A DNA stretch of 64,000 bases from an uncultured Planctomycetales bacterium (GTDB lineage Bacteria; Planctomycetota; Planctomycetia; Pirellulales; Thermoguttaceae), in contig CALARR010000059.1 of assembly GCA_937889015.1 (NCBI GenBank), positions 1 to 64,000 of the forward strand, in the 5' to 3' direction. The translations under genes were made by a program, and so were the position numbers. The notes beneath the pieces were generated by a model. The model was not told the DNA's origin. It saw only the letters and a program-made list of their open reading frames with translations, and made no database searches. This document shows, piece by piece, positions 45,535-54,943 of this stretch. Each line of letters begins with the position of its first letter. Position 1 is the stretch's first letter.

Positions 45535-48500
45535 TCAGTCGCAGTCCTGTCGCAGTTCGCCTGGGGGGCTGGTGAGGGTCTTTCCGTCCGGCTGGTTCAG
45601 GTCCAGTTCGAAGCGAAACGCCTGCTGCCCGGCCGACACGGGCACGAGGAACTCAAAGGGATACTCGTTCTTGCTGAGCGTATGCTCCTGGCCGCTGAGT
45701 TGATAGCGAAGCGTGGCCGAGCGCGTCTGCTGCGGCGAGGCCGTGGACCAGACATAGGCCAGCCACGCGCCCGGCTCAACCTGAATGGCCGCAGCGCGCG
45801 TCTGCGTCGGCCCGGTGGCCAGACTGAGCATGGCGGCCGTGGTCTTGCGCCCCTCGGCGAACTGCGGCAGCGCAGGGGGCTCGACGCGGACATTGCTGAG
45901 CGTCACGGTGGCAAGGCCGCGTGCGCCCACCTTGACCTTCACGCGGCCGGCGGCATCCACGCTCAAGGCCGCCGGCGCGGCCGCGCCCAGTCGCAACGCG
46001 GCCTGCACCTGGCCCGGTTCAGCGTGCAGCTTAGCGCCGGGCATTAAGGTGGCGTCTTGCGCCTCTTGGCTCTGGTTGGTGAGGACGATGTGCAAGCGGT
46101 CTTTGTTCCAGGCCAAAAGGGTGTTGATCTGCGCGTTGTCGATGGTGATCACGTCGCGGCGGAACAAGAGCCAGGCCGGCTCGTCGTAGACCTTGCCCGG
46201 CGCGTGGCCGAAGATCCGCGAATCAAAATAGGCATAGCCGTACTGGCGCAGGGAGGGAAAGGCAATCGCGCCGTTGGAGAGCATTTCGGCCTCGCTGACC
46301 AGATAATCGATGCTCCAGGCCAGGTGCGGGGCGATATGGTGATAGTAGAACTCGGTGACGTCGGGACCGGTCAGGGGATAGCGCGGGTTCTGCGGCAGAT
46401 CGGTGAGACCGGTGATGTAGTAGCCCGGGTAGTTGGCCCAGCGGCCCACCACCGCATTGCGCGCGCAAGTCAGAAAGGCCCGATCCTGCGTGTAGCGGTA
46501 CAGGCGGAGAAAATGCGCGCTGAATCCCATCTGCCAGATGAGCCGGCCGGCGCCCGAACTGCGGTAGGTGATCGGCTGCTCGAAGCCCAGGCCCACATTC
46601 GACACGATCCAGGCCGGCACTTCGTGGGCCGGGGTGTCGTTGGGCTTGCGCGGAGTGCCCAGGCGGAATCGCTCGGGGCCCTTCCACCAGGCATGGCCGG
46701 GATGATCGTCGTATTGCCCCGTGGGGTGCACGGTCACCTTGCCCTCGGGAATCACCGGCTGGGTCCAGAGGCCGGTCATCAGTTGCCGCGCGCCGAATAC
46801 GGCCGCGTCAAGGTAGGGCTGCTTGCCAGTGAATTCGTACAGGCGCAGCAGCCCCTCCCAGTCGGGCACGAACGAGATGAAGAAGAAGGGCTGCGGCCCC
46901 AGATCCTTGTGCGCGGCCGTGGCGATCGCCGACTTGATGTAGGCATCGGCCAGCTCGCAGGCCTTTTGCAGGTCCTGCGGATCGCCGGCGAGCTGGTAGC
47001 GCGCCAGGTATTCGTTGAACGTTCCGCCGTGCGAGTATCCGGCCGTAGGCCGCGGATTGCCCTGCGGCGCGGCGATTTCCAGGAATGCCGGGCTGCGTCG
47101 CGCCGACAACTCCCACAGCCCCGCGTAGGTCGTGGTGCCGAACAACTTCACCGGGCCGTTCATCGAGCCCGCCGGATAACGGCCGGTGTCCTCCGGCACG
47201 GGTGAGAAGTGGGCATTGTCGCGCGAGAGCATGAAGGCCAGGGTGGGCAGGGCGCGACGTTCCAAGAGTGCGCGATCGCCGGTCAGGCGATACAAGGACA
47301 GCGGCAACAAGGGCGCGGCATGGGTTGAACCGTTCTTGGACTCGATCTGATACGAGGCCTTGGCCCGCTCCCACCAGCCGCCGTGCTCGTCGTTCAGATA
47401 GAGGTCGATCATGTTCAGCACGGCGTCGGAGAGGCTGGTGCCGATGTTTTGACGGTAGTCGCGCACGGCGAACACGTCATCGACCGCGGTGCGAAACGCG
47501 GGGTACCAGTCGCCCGACTGCACGAGGAGCTTGAACCGCATACGCACGCCGCCGTCTTGCGGCGCTGCGTTCGGCGTTCCGATCACCGGGCCGTAGATCG
47601 CCGGCTGGACCGTGGCGGAGGGGCCGCGAATCGCCAGGCCATAGGGGGCACGGCGTCCGTCGGGCCACTCGAAGGGCAGATCGCGCGGGTCGGCGATCAA
47701 GGCCAGCGTGGCCGGCCGATCGCCGCAGGGCTGGACCAGGGTCAAGGGCGTCGGGGCGGCATTGGAGAGCAAGGTCACGGCCGCTTCCGGCAAACGCTTG
47801 CGCTGATACATCATCGGCAGCAACACCTCGGCCACCTGGGCCGGGTCGCGGCGGAAGAACGACTCGTAACCCAGCGAGACCTGCCCCTCCGGGGCCCCGC
47901 TCAGCGAGAGTTCGACATCGGCCCAGCGTTGGCCAGGCAGCAGTTGCCACGTGGCCCGCAACTGGCCGGCGCGCGAGGGATGGAATTCGAGATGCACCCG
48001 ATTCCCCTTGGCCACGGCCGATTTGGCGAAGAGTTGCGTGCGCGTGCCGACCTCGGCCAGGCTGTGCGTGGTATGCCCGGCCGTGGTTACGACTTGAACG
48101 CCCCCCGCCTCGACCGTCATGGGCTTGATGTCGGATCGCGTCCAGCGCGGATAGAAGCCGCTGAAGGCCAGCTTCGTATCCGCCGGGGCGTGGTGGATGA
48201 AATAGCCTTCGGCGTCTGGATCGATATCCAGGTCGCGCCAGCCGTTGGCCTCTTTCAGCTTCACGGTCACAGCCACGGTCGCCAGGGGGCCGCGGCGCGC
48301 CGCTCGAAACTCGTAGTGCACATGCTCGTTGGCGAGCACGGCCAAGGGTGGCGCGCCTTCGACTTGCAAGGGCGTGACGGCCACGTCTGTGGCGGCGGCC
48401 GGTGCAAGGGGGTGCAACTTCGCCGGCGCGTAGGCCGTGGGCGTGATCGGCTTGGTGGGGCGAAAGCGATCATCGGTGGTGAGAACCAGGCCGTGCAGTC

Positions 48501-48951
48501 GCGCGAAAGGCTTGGCTTTGTCCAGCACTACGAGCGTCGGGCCGGCCGCCAGGTCGAGCGATCCGCCGTCCTCGAATTGATAATCGCCCTGACCCGAGCG
48601 GCCGAAGACCGGCTGCAGCCGCTTGCCGGCAATGCTGGCGGAAAAGGTGCGCGTGCCCGGCCAGTCGTCGGGGAAGTCCTTGGCTGCGACCCACACGCGG
48701 TACTTGCCGGCGCGGGGCAGCACGATCGCCGCGGCGGCCGGGTGCCTGACGCCACTGGGCGGGGCGAAAAGCACGGTCCGGTGGAACTCGGTCTGCACCA
48801 CCCAGTCCCCGGTAAACTGGAAGTCCTTGCCCAACAGGGCCACGGTGGACGGGCTTCGCGGCGCAGCGGCATCGGCGGCCAGCGCCGGCGACCCTATGCC
48901 GCAGGCCACAACGGAGACGATTAACCACCGCATCCACCACTTGCCGACCAT
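45535..48951 (-). CDS. Secreted 1138-aa protein of unknown function, alpha-toroid type
   Basis: I do not recognise a named family. A signal peptide (MVGKWWMRWLIVSVVACGIG) is followed by a beta-rich N-terminal half (to about residue 480). A helical section then has paired features usual in alpha/alpha-barrel glycan enzymes: YLNDEHGGWWERAKASYQIE, AGYSHGGTFNEYLARYQLAG, FVPDWEGLLRLYEFTGKQPY and QMGFSAHFLRLYRYTQD. A short beta domain closes the protein. It begins 11 nt after the GH106-like stop, so both are in one operon and a role in the same glycan's degradation is likely. The ATG at 48951 has GAGGTG upstream; a GTG at 48966 is an alternative. Confidence 0.6.
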   Translation of the reverse strand: MVGKWWMRWLIVSVVACGIGSPALAADAAAPRSPSTVALLGKDFQFTGDWVVQTEFHRTVLFAPPSGVRHPAAAAIVLPRAGKYRVWVAAKDFPDDWPGTRTFSASIAGKRLQPVFGRSGQGDYQFEDGGSLDLAAGPTLVVLDKAKPFARLHGLVLTTDDRFRPTKPITPTAYAPAKLHPLAPAAATDVAVTPLQVEGAPPLAVLANEHVHYEFRAARRGPLATVAVTVKLKEANGWRDLDIDPDAEGYFIHHAPADTKLAFSGFYPRWTRSDIKPMTVEAGGVQVVTTAGHTTHSLAEVGTRTQLFAKSAVAKGNRVHLEFHPSRAGQLRATWQLLPGQRWADVELSLSGAPEGQVSLGYESFFRRDPAQVAEVLLPMMYQRKRLPEAAVTLLSNAAPTPLTLVQPCGDRPATLALIADPRDLPFEWPDGRRAPYGLAIRGPSATVQPAIYGPVIGTPNAAPQDGGVRMRFKLLVQSGDWYPAFRTAVDDVFAVRDYRQNIGTSLSDAVLNMIDLYLNDEHGGWWERAKASYQIESKNGSTHAAPLLPLSLYRLTGDRALLERRALPTLAFMLSRDNAHFSPVPEDTGRYPAGSMNGPVKLFGTTTYAGLWELSARRSPAFLEIAAPQGNPRPTAGYSHGGTFNEYLARYQLAGDPQDLQKACELADAYIKSAIATAAHKDLGPQPFFFISFVPDWEGLLRLYEFTGKQPYLDAAVFGARQLMTGLWTQPVIPEGKVTVHPTGQYDDHPGHAWWKGPERFRLGTPRKPNDTPAHEVPAWIVSNVGLGFEQPITYRSSGAGRLIWQMGFSAHFLRLYRYTQDRAFLTCARNAVVGRWANYPGYYITGLTDLPQNPRYPLTGPDVTEFYYHHIAPHLAWSIDYLVSEAEMLSNGAIAFPSLRQYGYAYFDSRIFGHAPGKVYDEPAWLLFRRDVITIDNAQINTLLAWNKDRLHIVLTNQSQEAQDATLMPGAKLHAEPGQVQAALRLGAAAPAALSVDAAGRVKVKVGARGLATVTLSNVRVEPPALPQFAEGRKTTAAMLSLATGPTQTRAAAIQVEPGAWLAYVWSTASPQQTRSATLRYQLSGQEHTLSKNEYPFEFLVPVSAGQQAFRFELDLNQPDGKTLTSPPGELRQDCD

Positions 48952-48962
48952 GCTTGCGCACC

Positions 48963-51900
48963 TCACTTCGTATTGGCCTGTTCCACGACATCCAGCGTCA
49001 CCGGTCCGAACAGGCCCGAAGGCATCAGGTCCGTATCCTTGGTCAACTTGCGGATGTTGGTCTTGGTGAACTGCTTGTCCGGCGGCAACGATTGGTCGCC
49101 GATGATGCGATTCGGCCAGAAGTTGACGACGTCCACTTCCAGCACGTTCCCCTTGGGCTGCATGACGTTGCTGATATCGACGCGAAAGGGCGGCGTCCAG
49201 AGGATGCCCAGCGGCCGGCCGTTGAGTCGCACCTCCGCCAGTTCGCGGAGTTGGCCCAGATCAAGCCAGATACGGCCGCCGAGCCGCGGATATCCGGCCG
49301 GCAAGTCGAACGACCTACGATAGGTGGCCGTGCCCGAGTAGAACTGGATGCCCGGCTCGGAACGTTCGGTCCAGCTCACGAGTTTCGGGAACTCGACCGA
49401 TGCGGGAGCACCCCATTTCGGGTCGAAGCGCACGGTCCAGGGGCCGGCGATCTCCGTGATGCGGCGGTACTGCGGGAAGCTCCTTCCCGAAGCGATCTTG
49501 TCGGCCGCCGGAGCACGAAAGACCACAAACCACGAACCGCAGGGCGCAAACTCCAAGGGAACCGTAGTCCGACCGTCGCGCATCTCGTAAGCCGCCGCCA
49601 AACGCCGCTGGCCGGTCACTGGATCCCACAACTCCGGCGCCTTGCCCGTCACCCGAAACCTGCAGGCCAGGCTTTCGGGCCGCGGCGCGCGATTGGCCAC
49701 GAAGTAGATCTCGGCGGCCCCGTCGCGGCGGTGGATGTAGTCCACGTCGGTCTCCTGATCGCCGCCGCGGAATTCGAAGTCCGGCTGCACGCCGGCGGCC
49801 AGCAGGACCTCGCGCGCCGTGCGTCCGCTGACGATCCGTCCTTTGTCCCACAGGGGATCGGCCAACTGCCGGACCTCGGTATCGCACTGCGGATAGCCGC
49901 TGAGGCTTGTGGCGCGCGCGGGCTTCGGACCGACGATCGTGGCCCCGGCCGCCGCCAGCTCCTTCAACTTGCGCAACACGGGCAGGGAAATCGCCGCCTG
50001 ATTGCGGAGCGCCAGCAGGCGGTAACTCATGCCGTCGGGCAGGACCAGGCGGCCGTCCTTGACCGTCATGCGCTGCAGCAGGACTTCCTCGGTGACCGTG
50101 TCGTAGTCGTAGCCCGGCAGCACGCCGGCCGGATCGCTGGCCTTGAGCTGGGCAAAGTTGGGCACGTGATCGCCATAGTAGTAGCAGACATCGGCCACGA
50201 ACAGGCCTTGTTGCAGCAACGCCTGGCAGCGGTCGAGGTAGGCGATAAAGGGAGCCGACCTGCTCCACCAGGTCGTATTGGGATTGAAATGCGTGCCGGC
50301 AAAGTATTGGATGCCGGGCAGGCCCTCTTCCTGGGGCGAACAGACGAAGGCGTGCCAGACCAGCAGGTTGAGCCCCTCGCAACAGGCCTTGTCGAAAGAA
50401 GGCTTCAGATTATCCCAGATCGTCTCCTGCCAATGCGGGCCAATGGTCGTAAAGCCCTCGGCGGCGACCAGCTTGCGGCCGTAGGTGTGCGCGGCCGAGG
50501 CGGGCTGCTTGACGAAGAAACGATTCGGATCGCCGACACGATGGCGCCACGACCAGGCCCAGAATTCGGACATAGGCACGTCGTTGAAGCCCAGGCATTG
50601 CTGGGCGTCGATGGGCACGGCATGCGGCCCACCCGATTCGGGATGAATCTCCATTCCGTGCCGATGGGCCCGATCGCGGAACAGGCGATAGTGATGGTCG
50701 ATGGCCAGATCGCCGATCGTCCGGCGGAAGTCGTGCAAGAAGCGGTTGCTGGCGTCGCGGCTGTCGATGATTCGACCGGCCAACACCGGCATATAGGGCA
50801 ACAGGTCGTAGCCGCGCCGCTGGCGGAACTCCTCACGCAGAGTCGGCGTCCAGTTGATCGGTTCGACTTCCCAACTGTCGGTGTGCAGATAGCGGAGCAC
50901 GCGGCCGGCCAGCGGCCCGGCGTCGGCCAGCAGCGGTTCGACCACCGCGTCCCAATAGCGTGAAAACGCGCCGGCATCAAGCACGTCCAGGGCAAAGCCC
51001 TTCCAGTCGTCACTGGAGGTCGAAACGTAGGAGTGATTGCCGATCGTGACCCCAAACCGCAAGACCAGCCACACGCCCGGCGGAACATCCCAACGCAATG
51101 TACCGTCCTTGTCGAGCTGGCCCGTGAGGTCCAACACATCGCTGATGCGCGCATCCTCCTCGCCCGGCTCGGGCGCGAGGTCTTCCAGGAGGAGCGTCGT
51201 ATCGGGCGCGGAGAAGTGCAGCGGACGATGGCCCGCCTTCTGCTGCCAGTTCTCGATCGCACGCCGGCGCGGGGGACGCGAATCGGGCCAGGAACCGTCG
51301 GGGCCCGAGAGCCGCACCTCGGCCAGCTGCACATTGCGCGGCGATTGGGGCGACTGCGGGTCAAAGGCCCCGTAGATCATCAAGCGGAACACGCGACCGC
51401 GCAGGGCGTCGAAAGTCACTGCCGTCGGCTGCTTCTCCGCCCCGGTGAAGCTCTTCACCGTGCGAAACGCCTGGCCATCGTCGGAGACCTGCAGCTCGCA
51501 CTCGCGCGGGCCATAGCCCGGTCGCGGCTCGATCGTGAGCCGATCGATGCTGGTCGGGGCCAGGAACTCGAACTGCACCCAAGCCGGATGCTCGCGCGAC
51601 GGCCCCACGCGAAGCTTGCCCGTCGTGGAGACCCAAAACGTGGCCGGGTCGCCGTCGGCCAGCGCCTTCAGGGGATGCTTCGGCTGTTCGGAACAGGACT
51701 TCAATCCTCCGAACAGGCTGCCCGCTTCGTCGGCCGGCTTGAGGCGGTAGGCGACCAGCAGCGCATCGCGATAGTAGCCATCGCGGCTGGCCGGCTCGGG
51801 CAGTTTCTGTTCGAAACGGCCGGGACCCGTGGCGCGGGTCTCGGACCAGACCAGCTTCTTGGCAGCATCGTCGGCGGTGACCATGGGTCCGCCCAGGTTC

Positions 51901-52301
51901 CAGCCGCTCTGGATGTTGAGGCTCATCTCCAATCCCAGCCGGTCCGCCTCGCGCAGCGTATATTTGAACAACTCGCGCCACTCGGCCGAGAAGAACGTGG
52001 GACCGTGCGCGACCGGGTCATTGCCATCCTGCGAGGCTCCGCCCGCATCGCAAATCAATGCCCCGCCCCAGCCCTTGGCCTTCATTTCCTGCAAGTCGCG
52101 GAGGATCGCATCTTTGGTCACGCGACCATTGAGCCACCACCAATAGCCGCGCACGCGCGCGCTCGTTGGAGGATTTTCCCAGGCTTGTTCCAGCGACGCG
52201 GGAGCGGTCGGCTGGGCAGCCTGCGAGGGGACGGTGGCAGGCAGGCCTGCCCAGATCAAGCCGGTCAGGGCACAGAACAGGGCCGAACGCAATGCGGTCA
52301 T
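48963..52301 (-). CDS. GH106-like alpha-L-rhamnosidase, secreted
   Basis: Predicted to remove rhamnose from polysaccharide side chains. The 1112-aa protein has a signal (MTALRSALFCALTGLIWAGL) and the characteristic start of this family, FENPPTSARVRGYWWWLNG-like (here AWENPPTSARVRGYWWWLNG), then GALICDAGGASQDGNDPVAHG. A sugar-binding beta domain and a TIM-barrel follow (FNDVPMSEFWAWSWRHR, EGLNLLVWHAFVCSP), with a Glyco_hydro_2-like beta end (LPAGYPRLGGRIWLDLGQL). It overlaps the ferredoxin stop by ATGA. CAGGAG precedes the start. Catalytic residues were not assigned, so the substrate stays provisional. Confidence 0.75.
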   Translation of the reverse strand: MTALRSALFCALTGLIWAGLPATVPSQAAQPTAPASLEQAWENPPTSARVRGYWWWLNGRVTKDAILRDLQEMKAKGWGGALICDAGGASQDGNDPVAHGPTFFSAEWRELFKYTLREADRLGLEMSLNIQSGWNLGGPMVTADDAAKKLVWSETRATGPGRFEQKLPEPASRDGYYRDALLVAYRLKPADEAGSLFGGLKSCSEQPKHPLKALADGDPATFWVSTTGKLRVGPSREHPAWVQFEFLAPTSIDRLTIEPRPGYGPRECELQVSDDGQAFRTVKSFTGAEKQPTAVTFDALRGRVFRLMIYGAFDPQSPQSPRNVQLAEVRLSGPDGSWPDSRPPRRRAIENWQQKAGHRPLHFSAPDTTLLLEDLAPEPGEEDARISDVLDLTGQLDKDGTLRWDVPPGVWLVLRFGVTIGNHSYVSTSSDDWKGFALDVLDAGAFSRYWDAVVEPLLADAGPLAGRVLRYLHTDSWEVEPINWTPTLREEFRQRRGYDLLPYMPVLAGRIIDSRDASNRFLHDFRRTIGDLAIDHHYRLFRDRAHRHGMEIHPESGGPHAVPIDAQQCLGFNDVPMSEFWAWSWRHRVGDPNRFFVKQPASAAHTYGRKLVAAEGFTTIGPHWQETIWDNLKPSFDKACCEGLNLLVWHAFVCSPQEEGLPGIQYFAGTHFNPNTTWWSRSAPFIAYLDRCQALLQQGLFVADVCYYYGDHVPNFAQLKASDPAGVLPGYDYDTVTEEVLLQRMTVKDGRLVLPDGMSYRLLALRNQAAISLPVLRKLKELAAAGATIVGPKPARATSLSGYPQCDTEVRQLADPLWDKGRIVSGRTAREVLLAAGVQPDFEFRGGDQETDVDYIHRRDGAAEIYFVANRAPRPESLACRFRVTGKAPELWDPVTGQRRLAAAYEMRDGRTTVPLEFAPCGSWFVVFRAPAADKIASGRSFPQYRRITEIAGPWTVRFDPKWGAPASVEFPKLVSWTERSEPGIQFYSGTATYRRSFDLPAGYPRLGGRIWLDLGQLRELAEVRLNGRPLGILWTPPFRVDISNVMQPKGNVLEVDVVNFWPNRIIGDQSLPPDKQFTKTNIRKLTKDTDLMPSGLFGPVTLDVVEQANTK

Positions 52302-52723
52302 GGTGAATCGCTCCTGGTAGCGGGCGCAGGTAGGGCGGACGGATCGGGCAGGGGGCGTTGGGCGATCAAGTACTCGCCAACGATCTGTCCACCGATCAGG
52401 TGCTCTTGAATGATGCGTTCCAGCACCGGTGGGTCACAGTGGCCGTACCAGGCCCCTTCGGGATAGACCACGGCGATCGGGCCGCCGCGGCAGATGCGGA
52501 GGCAATTGGCCTTGGTGCGGTATACGCCGCCCTGGCCCGCGAGGTTCAATTCGGCCAGGCGGCGTTTGAGATATTCCCAGGCGGCCAAGGACTGCTCCTT
52601 GCTGGAGCACTTGGGCGAGGTCTGGTCGCAGCACAGAAAGATGTGCCGGCGAAGGACCGGCACACCCAGCTCTGTGGCCACACGTTGCTGGCTGGCCAGC
52701 ATGGCATCGAGATCGTCGGACAT
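52298..52723 (-). CDS. Thioredoxin-like [2Fe-2S] ferredoxin
   Basis: A 141-aa electron-transfer protein of the thioredoxin-fold [2Fe-2S] class. Cluster ligands are visible in two pairs: FLCCDQTSPKCSS (Cys-x8-Cys type) and NCLRICRGGPIAVVYPEGAW (Cys-x3-Cys). The 2Fe-2S ligand spacing and the YPEGAWYGHC ending are typical. ATG 52723 is chosen over the TTG at 52759, which has no ribosome site. Its stop shares ATGA with the GH106-like gene, so the two are coupled. A ferredoxin next to a glycoside hydrolase is unusual; its partner may be the flavoprotein upstream. Confidence 0.85.
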   Translation of the reverse strand: MSDDLDAMLASQQRVATELGVPVLRRHIFLCCDQTSPKCSSKEQSLAAWEYLKRRLAELNLAGQGGVYRTKANCLRICRGGPIAVVYPEGAWYGHCDPPVLERIIQEHLIGGQIVGEYLIAQRPLPDPSALPAPATRSDSP

Positions 52724-52786
52724 GATTGCGGGGGATGAATGTGAGTCCGGTGCGACCAACGGTGAGACTGGCCGCGAGGCGATCGC

Positions 52787-53497
52787 CTATGGTGATCCGG
52801 CCATGCGGAGTGCGACCTCGGCCACGCGGCGGCCGAGGTTTTTGGCCGTGGACAGTCCGAATTCGTCGCCGCTGACGTCGTCCTTGCCGTTGTTCCAAAG
52901 CGTGGCGCCGCGGTGGGCGGTGGGCCGGCCGTCACCGACAATCAGCATTTCGTGGCACATCAGGGCCGCCTGAATGCACTCGATGACCAGTTCCTGGCCT
53001 CCGTTGCGCGCTCCGCCCACGGCGACCACCCCGGCAACCTTGTTGGACAACGGGAAGTTGCTCTTGCGGAAGACCATCCAGCGTTCCAGAAAGGCTTTGC
53101 ACAGCGAGGGGGGCGAGCCGAAATAGACCGGGGCGCCGACGATGATCCCGCCGACGCTGGGATCGCTGAGCTTGGGGGCCAGGCTGGGGAAATCGTCCGT
53201 GGCGCCTTCCGGGGCTGCGCCCGGCACGACCAAGGAACCGTCGATCTTCAACCCACCCAACTCGATCAGTTCGGTCTCGATGCGTGGCGAGACCTCGCGC
53301 GCTGCCTGCAGGCAGGCCTCCAGGGCCGCGGCCGTGGTCTTGCCCTTGCGCGGGCTGCCGTTGACGGCGATGATCTTCACCCGGCCGGCCGGATTGGCTA
53401 CGGCCGGCGTCTGGCCGGCAGCCGTGGAGGCCGCGGCCGCGGCAACCGCGGTTCCGGCAACGCTCAAAAACGCTCGCCTGTTGTGTTCGGTGTCCAT
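52787..53497 (-). CDS. NAD(P)H-dependent FMN oxidoreductase (flavodoxin-like), Tat-exported
   Basis: A flavodoxin-fold reductase of the NADPH-dependent FMN family. The FMN phosphate loop is IIAVNGSPRKGKTTAAALEA, followed by GIIVGAPVYFGSPPSLCKAF and GNGGQELVIECIQAALMCHE-like sequence (here GGARNGGQELVIECIQAAL). It differs from usual cytosolic members by a twin-arginine signal (NRRAFLSVAGTAVAAAAAS), so the folded FMN protein is probably exported. The protein has 236 aa. ATG 53497 has AAGGA about 10 nt upstream. It is followed by the ferredoxin 63 nt on. Confidence 0.82.
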   Translation of the reverse strand: MDTEHNRRAFLSVAGTAVAAAAASTAAGQTPAVANPAGRVKIIAVNGSPRKGKTTAAALEACLQAAREVSPRIETELIELGGLKIDGSLVVPGAAPEGATDDFPSLAPKLSDPSVGGIIVGAPVYFGSPPSLCKAFLERWMVFRKSNFPLSNKVAGVVAVGGARNGGQELVIECIQAALMCHEMLIVGDGRPTAHRGATLWNNGKDDVSGDEFGLSTAKNLGRRVAEVALRMAGSP

Positions 53498-53519
53498 CGC
53501 TCCAAGGTCCTTCATCGAT

Positions 53520-53624
53520 TATCGGGTGTCAGAAAAGGAAGATCGTTGCTGTCCCGGCCGTTGGCCTGAGAAACCGACTTCCCGATGGTCGGCCGCACAT
53601 CATTCCCTACCTGAGACGCAATAG
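53520..53624 (-). repeat. ~105-nt dispersed element, copy A
   Basis: Read on the minus strand it begins CTATTGCGTCTCAGGTAGGG, has the core GGCCGACCATCGGGA and ends CTTTTCTGACACCCGATA. It is about 84% identical to copy B at 58898-59002 (17 mismatches in 105 by hand count). It ends 22 nt before the start of the flavoprotein gene. Confidence 0.75.
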
Positions 53625-53706
53625 GGCTTGGGGTGCTGCGACAGGGCCATCGGCCGTGCGCCGCCAGCATAACCGGGGGCCGGCCCGGCTGTCAAATTGG
53701 AGCCGA

Positions 53707-53724
53707 TCCCAATCCCGATTGGGA
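53707..53724. promoter_or_regulatory. 18-bp palindrome, possible operator
   Basis: TCCCAATC and GATTGGGA are exact inverted repeats around CC. It lies between the heptose operon end and the flavoprotein gene. Size and symmetry fit a dimer-bound operator, though a short hairpin is equally possible. The rest of 53498-53824 holds only repeat copy A. Confidence 0.3.
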
Positions 53725-53824
53725 GGGAAGAAAGTCCCGGACCGCAGAGGAGGGCCTTGGCCCTTTTCAGCCACTCCCTCGGCGGCCGCCGGACACCCAA
53801 GCTACCACTGCCCTCGTGGACTCG

Positions 53825-54943
53825 CTATCGCGGCTTCTTCGCCGCCGGACTGATGTGCGATCCGTCGTCATTCGGATCGGGGAAGCCGATCGGATCGCTG
53901 TCCAACATGGGCCGCAGTTGCTGATGGCAGCGCGTCAGATCCAACTCGGCATAATCCTGCTCGGGCTGGAAATAGACCACGCGACTGCCTTCGAAGTCCA
54001 TGCGCACCGGCACGTAGATCAGATCGCTGAAGGCTTCTCGCAGTTCCGCATGGCGTTCGGGCGGTGCAAACACGAGCATGAACCCCCCGCCGCCAGCCCC
54101 CAACAACTTGCCGCCGATGGCGCCGTGCTTGCGAGCCACGCTGTACATGTCGTCGACTTGCGAGTTGGAAATGCTGCTGCTGAGGCCGCGTTTGACCTGC
54201 CAGGCATCGTGCAACAATTGGCCGAACCGGCTGAGATCCTCACCGCTGGTGAGGATGCTGATCGCCTCTTGCACGAACTCCTGCATTCGCTCCAGGTGCG
54301 GACGCTTCTGCTCGATGCCGGTGACGTAAGTCTGGGCCACCTTGGCCGCAGTCCGCTTGATGCCCGTATAGAACAGCATCAGGTGCGAGTTCAATTCTTC
54401 CAGGCGATCGCGGCTCAAGGGCAGAGGCTGCACGTCAAAGGTGCCGTCGCGGCGGAAACTGATATGGTTCAGACCGCCGAACGCGGCTGAGACCTGATCC
54501 TGCGAGCCGACAACCTCCTGCAGCACGTCCTGCTCGAGGTAGATCGCCTCGCGCGCAAGCTGCTCCTTGCTCTTCATCTGGCCGTACAGCGCGCTGATCG
54601 CATGCAGCAAGCCCACGGTAAAGGCACTGCTGGTGCCCATCCCGCTGCGCGCGGGCAGGTCGCCGAAGTAGTGCATCTCCAAGCCGCGTTCCGCGCCCAG
54701 GTGCTGAATCACCGCGCGCACGGCCGGATGTTCGATCTGCGAGACGCCGCTGCACAACTCGATCTGCCGGTATACGATGCAGAAGCGGTACTCGTGAAAC
54801 GGCGGCAGGTAGCGGACCGTCAGATAACAGTACTTGTCAATGGTCGTCGACAGGGTGCTGCCGCCGTTGCGCAGATACCACTCCGGGTAATCGGTGCCAC
54901 CGCCGAAGAACGAAATGCGAAACGGAGTCCGCGTAATGATCAT
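53825..54943 (-). CDS. hddA: D-glycero-alpha-D-manno-heptose 7-phosphate kinase (GHMP kinase)
   Basis: Phosphorylates heptose 7-phosphate at C1 in GDP-heptose synthesis. The 372-aa GHMP kinase has TRTPFRISFFGGGTDYPEWY at the start, the ATP-binding glycine-rich loop LPARSGMGTSSAFTVGLLHA and the C-terminal KLLGAGGGGFMLVFAP. HddA-family length is 330-370. The start overlaps the gmhB stop by ATGA. It is the last gene of a three-gene operon whose order (hddC, gmhB, hddA) matches the pathway's later three steps. GHMP relatives such as fucokinase were considered; the operon decides. Confidence 0.85.
   Translation of the reverse strand: MIITRTPFRISFFGGGTDYPEWYLRNGGSTLSTTIDKYCYLTVRYLPPFHEYRFCIVYRQIELCSGVSQIEHPAVRAVIQHLGAERGLEMHYFGDLPARSGMGTSSAFTVGLLHAISALYGQMKSKEQLAREAIYLEQDVLQEVVGSQDQVSAAFGGLNHISFRRDGTFDVQPLPLSRDRLEELNSHLMLFYTGIKRTAAKVAQTYVTGIEQKRPHLERMQEFVQEAISILTSGEDLSRFGQLLHDAWQVKRGLSSSISNSQVDDMYSVARKHGAIGGKLLGAGGGGFMLVFAPPERHAELREAFSDLIYVPVRMDFEGSRVVYFQPEQDYAELDLTRCHQQLRPMLDSDPIGFPDPNDDGSHISPAAKKPR

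Noticed and set aside
48954..50963. 669-aa plus-strand open frame
   Set aside because: Mirror of the GH106-like gene; no domain, composition typical of a shadow frame.
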